Assembly (NCBI GenBank): GCA_014526335.1
Contig: JACTAT010000370.1
Span: 236,757-300,756, forward strand
Length of the DNA stretch: 64,000 nucleotides
DNA from: Chrysaora quinquecirrha
Lineage: Eukaryota; Cnidaria; Scyphozoa; Semaeostomeae; Pelagiidae
Direction: 5' to 3'
In this document: positions 27,690-38,438 of the stretch, piece after piece
Layout: the number at the start of each line of letters is the position of its first letter
Numbering within the stretch: position 1 is the stretch's first letter
Program-made: the position numbers and the translations under genes
Notes under the pieces: generated by a model
The model's input: only the letters and a program-made list of their open reading frames with translations
What the model was told of the DNA's origin: nothing
The model's database searches: none

Positions 27690-29070
27690 GCTGGACAATC
27701 GCTCATGAATAACCCTTAAAAGTGATAAAAAACATCCCTAGTGCTTCTTTACTCTATGACTGTTGTTTGACTGTAAAGTGGGACAATCGGTCATGAATAA
27801 CCCTTAAAAGTGATAAAAAACATCCCTAGTGCTTCTTTACTCTATGTCTGCTGTTTGACTGTAAAGTGGGACAATCGGTCATGAATAACCCTTAAAAGTG
27901 ATTAAAAACTTCATTAGTGCTTCTTTACTCTATGACTGGTTGTTTGGCTGTAAAGCGGGACAATCGGTCATGAATAACCCTTGAAAGTGATAAAAAACAT
28001 CCATAGTGCTTCTTTACACTATGACTGCTGTTTGGCTGTAAAGATGGACAATCGGTCATGAATAACCCTTAAAAGTGATTAAAAAAACATCCCGAGTGCT
28101 TCTTTACTCTATGTCTGCTGTTTGGCTGTAAAGCGGGACAATCGGTCATGAATAACCCTTAAAAGTGATAAAAAACATCCATAGTGCTTCTTTACTCTAT
28201 GACTGGCTGTTTGGCTGTAAAGCGCGACAATCGGTCATGAATAACCCTTAAAAGTGATAAAAAACATCCCTTGTGCTTCTTTACTCTATGACTGCTGTTT
28301 GGCTGTAAAGCGGGACAATCGGTCATGAATAACCCTTAAAAGTGATAAAAAACATCCCTAGTGCTTCTTTACTCTATGACTGCTGTTTGGCTGTAAAGCG
28401 GGACAATCGGTCGTGAAAAACCCTTAAAAGTGATAAAAAACATCCCTAGTGCTTCTTTACTCTATGACTGCTGCTTGGCTGTAAAGCGGGACAATCAGTC
28501 ATGAATAACCCTTAAAAGTGATAAATAACATCCCTTGTGCTTCTTTACTCTGTGGCTGCTGTTTTGAAGTAAAGCTGGACAATCGCTCATGAATAACCCT
28601 TAAAAGTGATAAAAAACATCCCTAGTGCTTCTTTACTCTATGTCTGCTGTTTGACTGTAAAGTGGGACAATCGGTCATGAATAACCCTTAAAAGTGATTA
28701 AAAACTTCATTAGTGCTTCTTTACTCTATGACTGGTTGTTTGGCTGTAAAGCGGGACAATCGGTCATGAATAACCCTTAAAAGTGATAAAAAACATCCCT
28801 AGTGCTTCTTTACTCTATGTCTGCTGTTTGGCTGTAAAGCGGGACAATCGGTCATGAATAACCCTTGAAAGTGATAAAAAACATCCATAGTGCTTCTTTA
28901 CACTATGACTGCTGTTTGGCTGTAAAGATGGACAATCGGTCATGAATAACCCTTAAAAGTGATTAAAAAAACATCCCGAGTGCTTCTTTACTCTATGTCT
29001 GCTGTTTGGCTGTAAAGCGGGACAATCGGTCATGAATAACCCTTAAAAGTGATAAAAAACATCCCTAGTG
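27690..29070 (+). repeat. ~884-bp duplicated block in zone B
   Basis: Marker variants occur twice in the same order: GGACAATCGCTCATGAAT at 27,693 and 28,577 (offset 884), CTATGTCTGCTGTTTGACTG at about 27,842 and 28,638 (offset 796, one monomer fewer), and a GATT plus seven A variant followed by CATCCCGAGTGC at 28,077 and 28,961 (offset 884). So a block of about ten monomers was duplicated and one monomer was later lost or gained inside a copy. Confidence 0.8.
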
Positions 29071-29635
29071 CTTCTTTACTCTATGACTGCTGTTTGGCTG
29101 TAAAGATGGACAATCGGTCATGAATAACCCTTAAAAGTGATAAAAAACATCCCTAGTGCTTCTTTACTCTATGACTGCTGTTTTGCTGTAAAGCGGGACA
29201 ATGGGTCATGAATAACCCTTAAAAGTGATAAAAAACATCCCTGGTGCTTCTTTACTCTATGACTGTTGTTCGGCTGTAAAGCGGGACAATCGGTCATGAA
29301 TAACCGTTAAAAGTGATAAAAAACATCCCTAGTGCTTCTTTACTCAATGACTGCTGTTTGGCTGTAAAGCGGGACAATCGTTCATGAATAACCCTTAAAA
29401 GTGATGAAAAACATCCCTGATGCTTCTTTACTCTATGACTGTTGTTTGGCTGTAAAGCGGGACAATTGGTCATGAATAACCCTTAAAAGTGATAAAAAAC
29501 ATCCCTAGTCCTTCTTTACACTATGACTGCTGTTTGGCTGTAAAGCGGGACAATCGGTCATGAAAAACTCTTAAAAGTGATAAAAAAAGATCCCTAGTGC
29601 TTCTTTACTCTATGACTGCTGTTTTGCTGTAAAGC

Positions 29636-29700
29636 GGGACAATGATAAAAACATCCCTAGGTCATGAATAACCCTTAAAAGTGATAAAAAACATCCCTAG
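29636..29700 (+). repeat. rearranged monomer with duplicated A-tract segment
   Basis: Within one monomer the expected CGGGACAATCGGTCATG is interrupted: after GGGACAAT comes TGATAAAAACATCCCTAG-like sequence taken from the end of a monomer, which then joins GTCATGAATAACCC. The abnormal join CATCCCTAGGTCATGAATAA also occurs at about 34,610-34,630, in another disturbed stretch. Confidence 0.85.
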
Positions 29701-29879
29701 TGCTTCTTTACTCTATGACTGCTGTTTGGCTGTAAAGATGGACAATCGGTCATGAATAACCGTTAAAAGTGATAAAAAACATCCCTAGTGCTTCTTTACT
29801 CTATGACTGCTGTTTTGCTGTAAAGCGGGACAATGGGTCATGAATAACCCTTAAAAGTGATAAAAAACACCCCTAGTGC

Positions 29880-30396
29880 TTCTTTACTCTATGACTGCTG
29901 TTTGGCTGTAAAGCGGGACAATCGGTCATGAATAACCCTTAAAAGTGATAAAAACATCCCTAGTGCTTCTTTACTCTATGACTGCTGTTTGGCTGTAAAG
30001 CGGGACAATCGGTCATGAATAACCCTTAAAAGTGATAAAAACATCCCTAGTGCTTCTTTACTCTATGACTGCTGTTTGGCTGTAAAGCGGACAATCGGTC
30101 ATGAATAACCCTTAAAAGTGATAAAAACATCCCTAGTGCTTCTTTACTCTATGACTGCTGTTTGGCTGTAAAGCGGGACAATCGGTCATGAATAACCCTT
30201 AAAAGTGATAAAAACATCCCTAGTGCTTCTTTACTCTATGACTGCTGTTTGGCTGTAAAGCGGGACAATCGGTCATGAATAACCCTTAAAAGTGATAAAA
30301 ACATCCCTAGTGCTTCTTTACTCTATGACTGCTGTTTGGCTGTAAAGCGGGACAATCGGTCATGAATAACCCTTAAAAGTGATAAAAACATCCCTA
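29880..30396 (+). repeat. run of near-identical 87-bp monomers beside the LINE fragment
   Basis: Five complete monomers (29,880-29,966; 29,967-30,053; 30,054-30,139; 30,140-30,226; 30,227-30,313) and a sixth cut off at 30,396 are the same sequence. The only difference I see is one missing G in the third copy (AAGCGGACAAT). Such uniformity is unusual here, where adjacent monomers typically differ at several positions, and it sits directly against the LINE fragment. Confidence 0.93.
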
Positions 30397-31625
30397 TCGA
30401 CACCGAGGTATTTTGTTTTTGGACAACGTCGAGGCCATTATCGCGAATTTTTAAATCTAATTCCTCGTTTCGGGCTTTAAGAATCTCATGTTTCTTTTTG
30501 GTTGGAACCAGCATGGAATGTGTCTTTGCTACATTAAGAGAGAGCTTGTTACCTTGTAGCCAGGTGTCAAGTCGCCCAAGATCATTGTTAATAACCTCAT
30601 TCAACCGAGTCATATCATAGCCCTGGTAGCATAGACTGGTGTCATCTGCATACATGGACACAGTAGAATCGTGAATAGCCTCTGGGAGATCATTGATGTA
30701 TATCAAGAAAAGCAAGGGACCAAGGCACGAGCCTTGTGGTACTCCGATTTCTATATCTCCAATATCAGAGGCTACTCCGTTGACCCTACAAAATTGTTTA
30801 CGGTTATTGAGGTAGGATTTAAACCAAGAAAGTTCTCGGTTTTCAAGACCGTAGTGAGCAAGTTTATCAATAAGAATGACATGATCGACTGTGTCAAATG
30901 CCTTTTTTAAGTCAACATACCAACCCCACAAGCTTACCAAGGTCTAAACCGTTATACCAATCATTTGTATTTTTGAGTAGGCAGGTTACAGTAGATCTAA
31001 GGCGCAAGAAGCCTGACTGATTATTGGAGAACAGTCCATTCGTCTCTATATACTGAGAAAGTTGGTCACTAACTAGTTTCTCGAACAGCCTTGAGATTAC
31101 TGGTAAAACTGATATTGGTCTGTAGTTAGATTTATCAGTTTTTTCACCATTTTTGAAAATTGGAGTCACTCTAGCCATTTTCCAATCATCAGGAAAAATA
31201 CTTGTTTCAATCGAAGTATTAAACAAAAAAGCAAGAGAATTTTCGATGAGTGGCAAAGCCAGTTTCAGAAAGTAGCTAGAGATATTGTCTGATCCAGAGC
31301 TCTTAGCTGTTTTTACTTTAGAAAATGCATCCCGTATATCTTTCACCTGAATATTTTTAAAGTGAAATTTCAACTTTTCTTTGTTTATTTCGTAATCCCC
31401 TGAAAGAAGAGGGTTTGGAGCTGGATTTATTTCCTCCGCAAGGGCCTTGCCAATGGAGCAAAAGAAATCGTTCATGGTATTGGAGATTAGTTTTTTATCT
31501 AGAGTCTCCAAACCGGATTCCTTTAGACTGTCAATGTTACTAGATTTAGATCTTTTGCAAGGAAGTTCATTAACAGTCTTCCAAGTTTCTTTCATATTGC
31601 CCTTGCATGCCGAAATTTTGTCAGT
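30397..31625 (-). pseudogene. reverse transcriptase fragment (jockey/CR1-like LINE), frameshifted
   Basis: The coding sequence is in two frames. The first (31,595-30,912, 227 residues) covers the region before and at the start of the polymerase, with PDDWKMARVTPIFKNG at about 137-150 and NYRPISVLP at 157-165. The second (from about 30,930 down to 30,397) has motif A as YVDLKKAFDTVDH with the catalytic Asp codon at 30,911-30,913, motif B GVPQGSCLGPLLF, the catalytic YADD near the middle, and motif D NKLSLNVAKT. The frames join at about 30,915-30,930 by a net shift of one base forward or two bases lost, just ahead of motif A. A further frame change near the end moves the KYLGV-like motif out of frame. 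All catalytic residues visible are intact, but the fragment cannot make a working enzyme. The clade is judged from motifs only. Confidence 0.88.
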
Positions 31626-31632
31626 ATTGAAT
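30397..31632 (-). mobile_element. internal LINE fragment inserted in the satellite array
   Basis: About 1.24 kb of non-satellite DNA breaks the array. It reads on the minus strand as part of a LINE reverse transcriptase. Both ends are internal to the element: no endonuclease lies at its 5' side, and at its 3' side it stops in the motif after the palm domain (a KYLGV-like stretch, in another frame) with no 3' UTR and no poly-A. The left satellite arm stops late in a monomer (30,371-30,396 is its last 26 bp) and the right arm restarts about 26 bp earlier in the monomer phase (31,633 onward), so this piece of the monomer is present on both sides, with about three or four differences. That could be an old target-site duplication or simply recombination between out-of-phase monomers. 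Confidence 0.9.
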
Positions 31633-33686
31633 CCTTAAAGGTGATTCAAAACACCCCTAGTGCTTCTTTACTCAATGACTGCTGTTTGGCTGTAAAGCGG
31701 GACAATCGGTCATGAAAAACTCTTAAAAGTGATAAAAAACATCCCTAGCGCTTCTTTACTCGATGACTGCTGTTTGGCTGTAAAGCGGGACAATCGGTCA
31801 TGAAAAACTCTTAAAAGTGATAAAAAACATCCCCAGTGCTTCTTTACACTATAACTGCTGTTTGGCTGTAAAGCGGCACAATCGGTCAAGAAAAACCATC
31901 AAAAGTGATAAAAAACATCCCCAGTGCTTCTTTACACTATGACTGCTGTTTGGCTGTAAAGCGGGACAATCGGTCATGAAAAACTCTTAAAGTGATAAAA
32001 AACATCCCCAGTGCTTCTTTACACTATTACTGCTGTTTGGCTGTAAAGCGGGACAATCGGTCAAGAAAAACCCTCAAAAGTGATAAAAAACATCATTAGT
32101 GCTTCTTTACTCTATGACTGCTATTTGGCTGTAGAGCGGGACAATCGGTCATGAATAACCCTTAAAAGTGATAAGAAACATCCCTAGTGCTTCTTTACTC
32201 TATGTCTGCTGTTTGGCTGTAAAGCGGGACAATCGTTCATGAATAAAACTTAAAAGTGACAAAAAACATCCCTAGTGCTTCTTTACACTATGACCGCTGT
32301 TTGGCTGTAAAGCGGGACAATCGGTCATGAATAACACTTAAAAGTGATAAAAAACATCCCAAGTGCTTCTTTACACTATAACTGCTGTTTGGCCGTAAAG
32401 CGGGACAATCGGTCAAGAAAAACCCTCAAAAGTGATAAAAAACATCCCTAGTGCTTCTTTACTCTATGACTGTTGTTAAACTGTAAAGCGGGACAATGGG
32501 TCATGAATAACCATTAAAGGTGATTAAAAACATCCCTAGTGCTTCTTTACTCTATGACTGTTGTTTGACTATAAAGCGGGACAATCGGTCATGAATAACA
32601 CTTAAAAGTGATGAAATACATCCCTAGTGCTTCTTTACTATATCACCGCTGTTTGGCTAAAAAGCGAGACAATTTGTCATGAATAACCCTTAAAAGTGAT
32701 AAAATACATCCCAAGTGCCTCTTTACTCTATGACTGCAGTTTGGCTGTAAAGCGGGACAATCGGTCATGAAAAACCCTTAAAAGTAATAAAAAACATCCC
32801 TAGTGCTTCTTTACTCTATGACTGCTGTTTAGCTGTAAAGCGGGACAATCGGTCATTAAAAACCCTTAAAAGTGATAAAAAACATCCCTAGTCCTTCTTG
32901 ACTCTTTGGCTGCTGTTTGGCTGTAAAGAGGGACAATAGGTCATGAATAACCCTTAATAGTGATAAAAAACATCCCTAGTCCTTCTTTACTCTATGGCTG
33001 CTGTTTCACTGTAAAGCCGGACAATCGGCCATGAATAACCCTTAAAAGTGACAAAAAACATCCCTAGTGCTCCTTTACTCTATGGCTGCTGTTTGGCTGT
33101 AAAGAGGGACAATCGGTCATGAATAACCCTTAAAAGTGATAAAAAACATCCCTAGTCCTTCTTTACTCTATGGCTGCTGTTTGGCTGTAAAGCGGGACAA
33201 TCGGTCATGAATAACCCTTAAAAGTGACAAAAAACATCCCTAGTGCTCCTTTACTCTATGCCTGCTGTTTGGCTGTAAAGAGGGACAATCGGTCATGAAT
33301 AACCCTTAAAACTGATAAAAAACATCCCTAGTGCTTCTTTACTCTATGACTGCTGTTTGGCTGTAAAGCGGGACAATCTGTCATGCAAAACCCTTAAAAG
33401 TGATAAAAAACATCCCTAGTGCTTCTTTACTCTATGACTGCTGTTTGGCTGTAAAGCGGGACAATCGGTCATGAATAACCCTTAAAACTGATAAAAAACA
33501 TCCCTAGTGCTTCTTTACTCTATGACTGCTGTTTGGCTGTAAAGCGGGACAATCTGTCATGCAAAACCCTTCAAAGTGATAAAAAACATCAATAGTGCTT
33601 CTTTACTCTATTACTGCTGCTTGGGTGTAAAACGGGACAATCGGTCTTGAATAACCCTCAAAAGTGATAAAAAACATCCCTAGTGC

Positions 33687-33840
33687 TTCTTTAATCTATG
33701 ACTGTTGTTTAGCCGTAAAGTGGGAAAATGGATCATGAATAACCCCTAAAAGTGATAAATAACACCCTTTCTGCTTCTTTTCTCTATGACTGTTGTTTAG
33801 CTGTAAAGCGGGACAATGGTCATGAATAACCCTCACTGTT
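33687..33840 (+). repeat. A-like monomer cassette 1 in zone C
   Basis: Two A-like monomers (GTGGGAAAATGGATCATG, GATAAATAACACCC, TTTCTGCTTC, then GTTGTTTAGCTGTAAAG) lie among B/C-type monomers. The pair is cut short at the right, with an odd CCTCACTGTTAACCC join at about 33,831-33,845. Confidence 0.85.
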
Positions 33841-34099
33841 AACCCTTAAAAGTGATAAAAAACACCCTAGTGCTTCTTTACTCTATGACTGGATGTTTGG
33901 CTGTAAAGCGGGACAATCGGTCATGAATAACCCTTAAAAGTGATAAAAAACATCCCTAGTGCTTCTTTACTCTATGACTGCTGTTTGGCTGTAAAGCGGG
34001 ACAATCGGTCATGAATAACCCTTAAAAGTGATAAAAAACATCCCTAGTGCTTCTTTACTCTATGACTGCTGTTTGGCTGTAAAGCGGGACAATCGGTCA

Positions 34100-34320
34100 T
34101 GAATAACCCTTAAAAACCCTTAAAAGTGATAAAAACATCCCTAGTGCTTCTTTACTCTATGACTGCTGTTTGGCTGTAAAGCGGGACAATCGGACAAAAG
34201 TGATAAAAACGGCTTCTCTACTCTATGAATAACCCTTAAAAGTGATAAAAACATCACTCTATTACTGCTGCCCCCTATAAAAACATCCCTAGTGCTGTTG
34301 TTTAGCCGTAAAGTGGGAAA
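34100..34320 (+). repeat. scrambled monomers
   Basis: Normal monomer order fails here. ACCCTTAAAAACCCTTAAAA is a local duplication at about 34,107-34,126. At about 34,190-34,215 CAATCGG joins ACAAAAGTGATAAAAACGGC, then CTTCTCTACTCTATG joins AATAACCC, and at about 34,270 CTGCTGCCCCCTATAAAAAC is not monomer sequence at all. These are joins between unrelated monomer positions. They could be real recombination scars or mis-corrected reads. Confidence 0.85.
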
Positions 34321-34455
34321 ATGGATCATGAATAACCCCTAAAAGTGATAAATAACACCCTTTCTGCTTCTTTTCTCTATGACTGTTGTTTAGCTGTAAA
34401 GCGGGACAATGGGTCATGAATAACCCCTAAAAGTAATAATTAACACCCCTAGTGC
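34294..34455 (+). repeat. A-like monomer cassette 2 in zone C
   Basis: The same A-like pair as at 33,687, starting GTTGTTTAGCCGTAAAGTGG, followed here by a monomer with CCCTAAAAGTAATAATTAAC. It directly follows the scrambled stretch. Confidence 0.85.
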
Positions 34456-34589
34456 TTCTCTACTCTATGACTGCTGTTTGGCTGAAAAGCGGGACAATCG
34501 GTCATGAATAACCCTTAAAAGTGCTAAAAAACATCCCTAGTGCTTCTTTACTCTATGACTGCTGTTTGGCTGTAAAGCGGGACAATCGG

Positions 34590-34680
34590 TCATGACAAAA
34601 CTGATAAAAACATCCCTAGGTCATGAATAATAACCCTTAAAAGTGATAAAAACATCCCTAGTGCTAGTGCTTCTTTACTC
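34590..34680 (+). repeat. rearranged monomer
   Basis: GGTCATGACAAAACTGATAA and CATCCCTAGGTCATGAATAA are abnormal joins, and the monomer end is doubled as CCTAGTGCTAGTGCTTC. The second join is the same as at about 29,655. Confidence 0.85.
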
Positions 34681-35893
34681 TATGACTGCTGTTTGGCTGT
34701 AAAGCGGGACAATCGGTCATGAATAACCCTTAAAAGTGATAAAAAACATCCATAGTGCTTCTTTACTCTATCACTGCTGCTTGGGTGTAAAACGGGACAA
34801 TCGGTCTTGAATAACCCTTAAAAGTGATAAAAAACATCCCTAGTGCTTCTTTATTCTATGACTGCTGTTTGGATGTAAAGCGGGACAATCGGGCATGAAA
34901 AACCCTTAAAAGTGATAAAAAACATCCCTAGTGCTTCTTTACTCTATGACTGCTGTTTGGCTGTAAAGCGGGACAATTGGTCAAGAATAACTCAGTGATA
35001 AAAAACATCCCTAGTGTTTCTTTGCTCTATGACTGTTGTTTAGCTGTATAGCGTGACAATTTGTCATGAATAACCTTAAAAGTGATAAAAAACATCCCTA
35101 GTGGTTCTTTTCTATATGACTGCTGTTTGGGTGTAAAGCTGGACAATCGGTCATGAATAACCCTAAAAAGTGATAAAAACATCCCTAGTGCTTCTTTACT
35201 CTATGACTGCTGTTTGTCTGTAAAGCGGGACAATCGGTCATGAATAACCCTTTAAAGTGATAAAAAACATCCATAGTGCTTCTTTACTCTATGACTGCTG
35301 TTTGGCTGTAAAGCTGGACAATCGGTCATGAATAACCATTAAAAGTGATATAAAACATCCCTAGTGCTTCTTTCCTCTATAACTGTTGTTTGACTGTAAA
35401 GCGGGACAATCAGTCATGAATAACCCTTGAAAGTGATAAAAAACATCCATAGTGCTTCTTTACTCTATGACTGCTGTTTGGCTGTAAAGCGGGACAATCG
35501 GTCGTGAAAAACCCTTAAAAGTGATAAAAAACATCCCTAGTGCTTCTTTACTCTATGACTGCTGTTTGGCTGTAAAGCGGGACAATCGGTCATGAATAAC
35601 CCTTAAAAGTGATAAAAAACATCCCTAGTCCTTTTTGACTATATGGCTGCTGTTTGGCTGTAAAGCGGGACAATCGGTCAAGAATAACACTTTAAAGTGA
35701 TAAAAAACATCCATAGTGCTTTTCTACTCTATGACTGTTGTTTACCTGTAAAGCGTGACAATTTGTCATGAATAACCTTAAAAGTGATAAAAAACATCTA
35801 TAGTGCTTCTTTACTCTATTACTGCTGCTTGGGTGTAAAGCGGGACAATCGGTCTTGAATAACCCTCAAAAGTGATAAAAAACATCCCTAGTG

Positions 35894-36070
35894 CTTCTTT
35901 AATCTATAACTGTTGTTTAGCTGTAAAGTGGGAAAATAGATCATGAATAACCCCTAAAAGTGATAAATAACACCCTTTCTGCTTCTTTACTCTAAGAATG
36001 TTGTTTACTTGTAAAGCGGGACAATTGGTAATGAATAAGCCCTAAAAATGATAAAAATCACCCCTAGTGC
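35894..36070 (+). repeat. A-like monomer cassette 3 in zone C
   Basis: An A-like monomer with GTGGGAAAATAGATCATG is followed by the tagged variant CTAAGAATGTTG / AATAAGCCC / AAAAATCACCC that is otherwise known from zone A at 9,251-9,338. Confidence 0.85.
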
Positions 36071-38174
36071 TTCTTTACTCTATGACTGTTGTTTACCTGT
36101 CAAGCGTGACAATTTGTCATGAATAACCTTAAAAGTGATAAAAAACATCCATAGTGCTTCTTTACTCTATTACTGCTGCTTGGGTGTAAAACGGGACAAT
36201 CGGTCTTGAATAACCCTCAAAAGTGATAAAAAACATACCTAGTGCTTCTTTACTCTATGACTGTTGTTAACCTGTAAAGCGGGACAATCGGTCATGAATA
36301 ACTCTTAAGAGTGATAAAAATCAACCCTTGTGCTTCTTTACTCTATGACTGCTGTTTGGCTGTAAAGCGGGACAATCGGTCATGAATAACCCCTAAACGT
36401 GATAAAAAACATCCATAGTGCTTCTTTACTCTATGACTGCTGTTTGGCTGTAAAGCGGGACAATCGGTCAAGAATAACACTTAAAAGTGATAAAAAACAT
36501 CCATAGTGCTTCTTTACTCTATCACTGCTGCTTGGGTGTAAAACGGGACAATCGGTCTTGAATAACCCTTAAAAGTGATAAAAAACATCCCTAGTCCTTC
36601 TTCATTCTATGACTGCTGTTTGGCTGTAAAGCTGGACAATCGGTCATGAATAACCCTTAAAAGTGATAAAAACATCCATAGTGCTTCTTTACTCTATGAC
36701 TGTTGTTTAGCTGTAAAGCGTGACAATTTGTCATGAATAAAATTAAAAGTGATAAAAAACATCCATAGTGCTTCTTTACTCTATCACTGCGGCTTGGGTG
36801 TAAAACGAAACATTCGGTCTTGAATAACCCTTAAAAGTGATAAAAAACATCCCTAGTCCTTCTTTATTCCATGACTGCTGTTTGGCTGTAAAGCGGGACA
36901 ATCGGTCATGAATATCCCTTAAAAGTGATAAAAAACATCCCTAGTGGTTCTTTACTCTATGACTGCTGTTTGGCTGTAAAGCGGGACAATCGGTCATGAA
37001 TAACCCTTAAAACTGATAAAAAACATCCATAGTGCTTCTTTACTCTATGACTGCTGTTTGGCTGTAAAGCAGGACAATCGGTCATGAATAACCATTAAAA
37101 GTGATAAAAAACATCCCTAGTGCTTCTTTCCTCTATAACTGTTGTTTGACTGTAAAGCGGGACAATCGGTCATGAATAACCCTTGAAAGTGATAAAAAAC
37201 ATCCATAGTGCTTCTTTACTCTATGACTGCTGTTTGGCTGTAAAGCGGGACAATCGGTCGTGAAAAACCTTAAAAGTGATAAAAAACATCCCTAGTGCTT
37301 CTTTACTCTATGACTGCTGTTTGGCTGTAAAGCGGGACAATCGGTCATGAATAACCCTTAAAAGTGATAAAAAACTTCATTAGTGCCTCTTTACTCTATG
37401 ACTGGTTGTTTGGCTGTAAAGCGGGACAATTGGTCATGAATAACCCTTAAAAGTGATAAAAAACATCCCTAGTTCTTCTATACTTTATGACTGCTGTTTA
37501 GCTGTAAAGCGTGACAATTTGTCATGAATAACCTTAAAAGTGATAAAAAACATCCATAGTGCTTCTTTACTCTATCACTGCTGCTTGGGTGTAAAACGGG
37601 ACATTCGGTCTTGAATAACCCTTAAAAGTGATGAAAAACATCCCTAGTCCTTCTTTATTCTATGACTGCTGTTTGGCTGTAAAACGGGACAATCGGTCAT
37701 GAATAACCCTTAAAACTGATAAAAAACATCCATAGTGCTTCTTTACTCTATGACTGCTGTTTGGCTGTAAAGCGGGACAATCGGTCATGAATAACCTTAA
37801 AAGTGATAAAAAACATCCATAGTGCTTCTTTACTCTATCATTGCTGCTTGGGTGTAAAACGGGACATTCGGTCTTGAATAACCCTTAAAAGTGATGAAAA
37901 ACATCCCTAGTCCTTCTTTATTCTATGACTGCTGTTTGGCTGTAAAGCGGGACAATCGGTCATGAATAACCCTTAAAACTGATAAAAAACATCCATAGTG
38001 CTTCTTTACTCTATGACTGCTGTTTGGCTGTAAAGCGGGACAATCGGTCATGAATAACCCTTAAAAGTGATAAAAAACATCCCTAGTGCTTCTTTACTCT
38101 ATTACTGCTGCTTTGGTGTAAAACGGGACAATCGGTCTTGAATAACCCTCAAAAGTGATAAAAAACATCCCTAG

Positions 38175-38438
38175 TGCTTCTTTAATCTATGACTGTTGTT
38201 TAGCTGTAAAGTGGGAAAATGGATCATGAATAACCCCAAAAGTGATAAATAACACTCTTTCTGCTTCTTTTCTCTATGACTGTTGTTTAGCTGTAAAGCG
38301 GGACAATGGGTCATGAATAACCCCTAAAAGTAATAATTAACACCCCTAGTGCTTCTTTACTCTAAGAATGTTGTTTACTTGTAAAGCGGGACAATTGGTA
38401 ATGAATAAGCCCTAAAAATGATAAAAATCACCCCTAGT
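38175..38438 (+). repeat. A-like monomer cassette 4 in zone C
   Basis: Three A-like monomers in the order GTGGGAAAATGGATC, then GACAATGGGTCATG with AGTAATAATTAACACC, then the tagged variant CTAAGAATGTTG / AATAAGCCC. This is the complete form of the cassette. Confidence 0.88.

Larger units (their letters stand above)
9688..30396 (+). repeat. 88-bp satellite array, zone B
   Basis: About 236 head-to-tail monomers of the B type; 28,277-28,364 is a clean 88-bp example. They differ from zone A by CGGTCATGAATAACCCTT, GTGATAAAAAACATCC and the terminal CCTAGTGC. Common sub-variants are CTGGACAATC against CGGGACAATC, GGGTGTAAAG against GGCTGTAAAG, and one A fewer in the A tract, which gives the 87-bp form. 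Base composition is about 40% G+C. No inverted monomer was seen. The zone carries several higher-order repeats, listed separately, and ends abruptly within a monomer at the LINE fragment. Confidence 0.97.

Noticed and set aside
28277..28364. Hammerhead ribozyme in the satellite monomer, as found in some animal satellites
   Set aside because: I looked on both strands for the conserved CTGANGA and GAAA elements in the right order. The monomer has ATGACTG and CATGAAT but no CTGANGA core.
28277..28364. tRNA- or 5S-derived origin of the monomer (pol III A and B boxes)
   Set aside because: No GGTTCGANNCC-like B box or TGGCNNAGTGG-like A box is present on either strand.
30671..31638. Plus-strand frames opposite the LINE fragment in the array
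   Set aside because: Antisense shadows of the reverse transcriptase with no features of their own.
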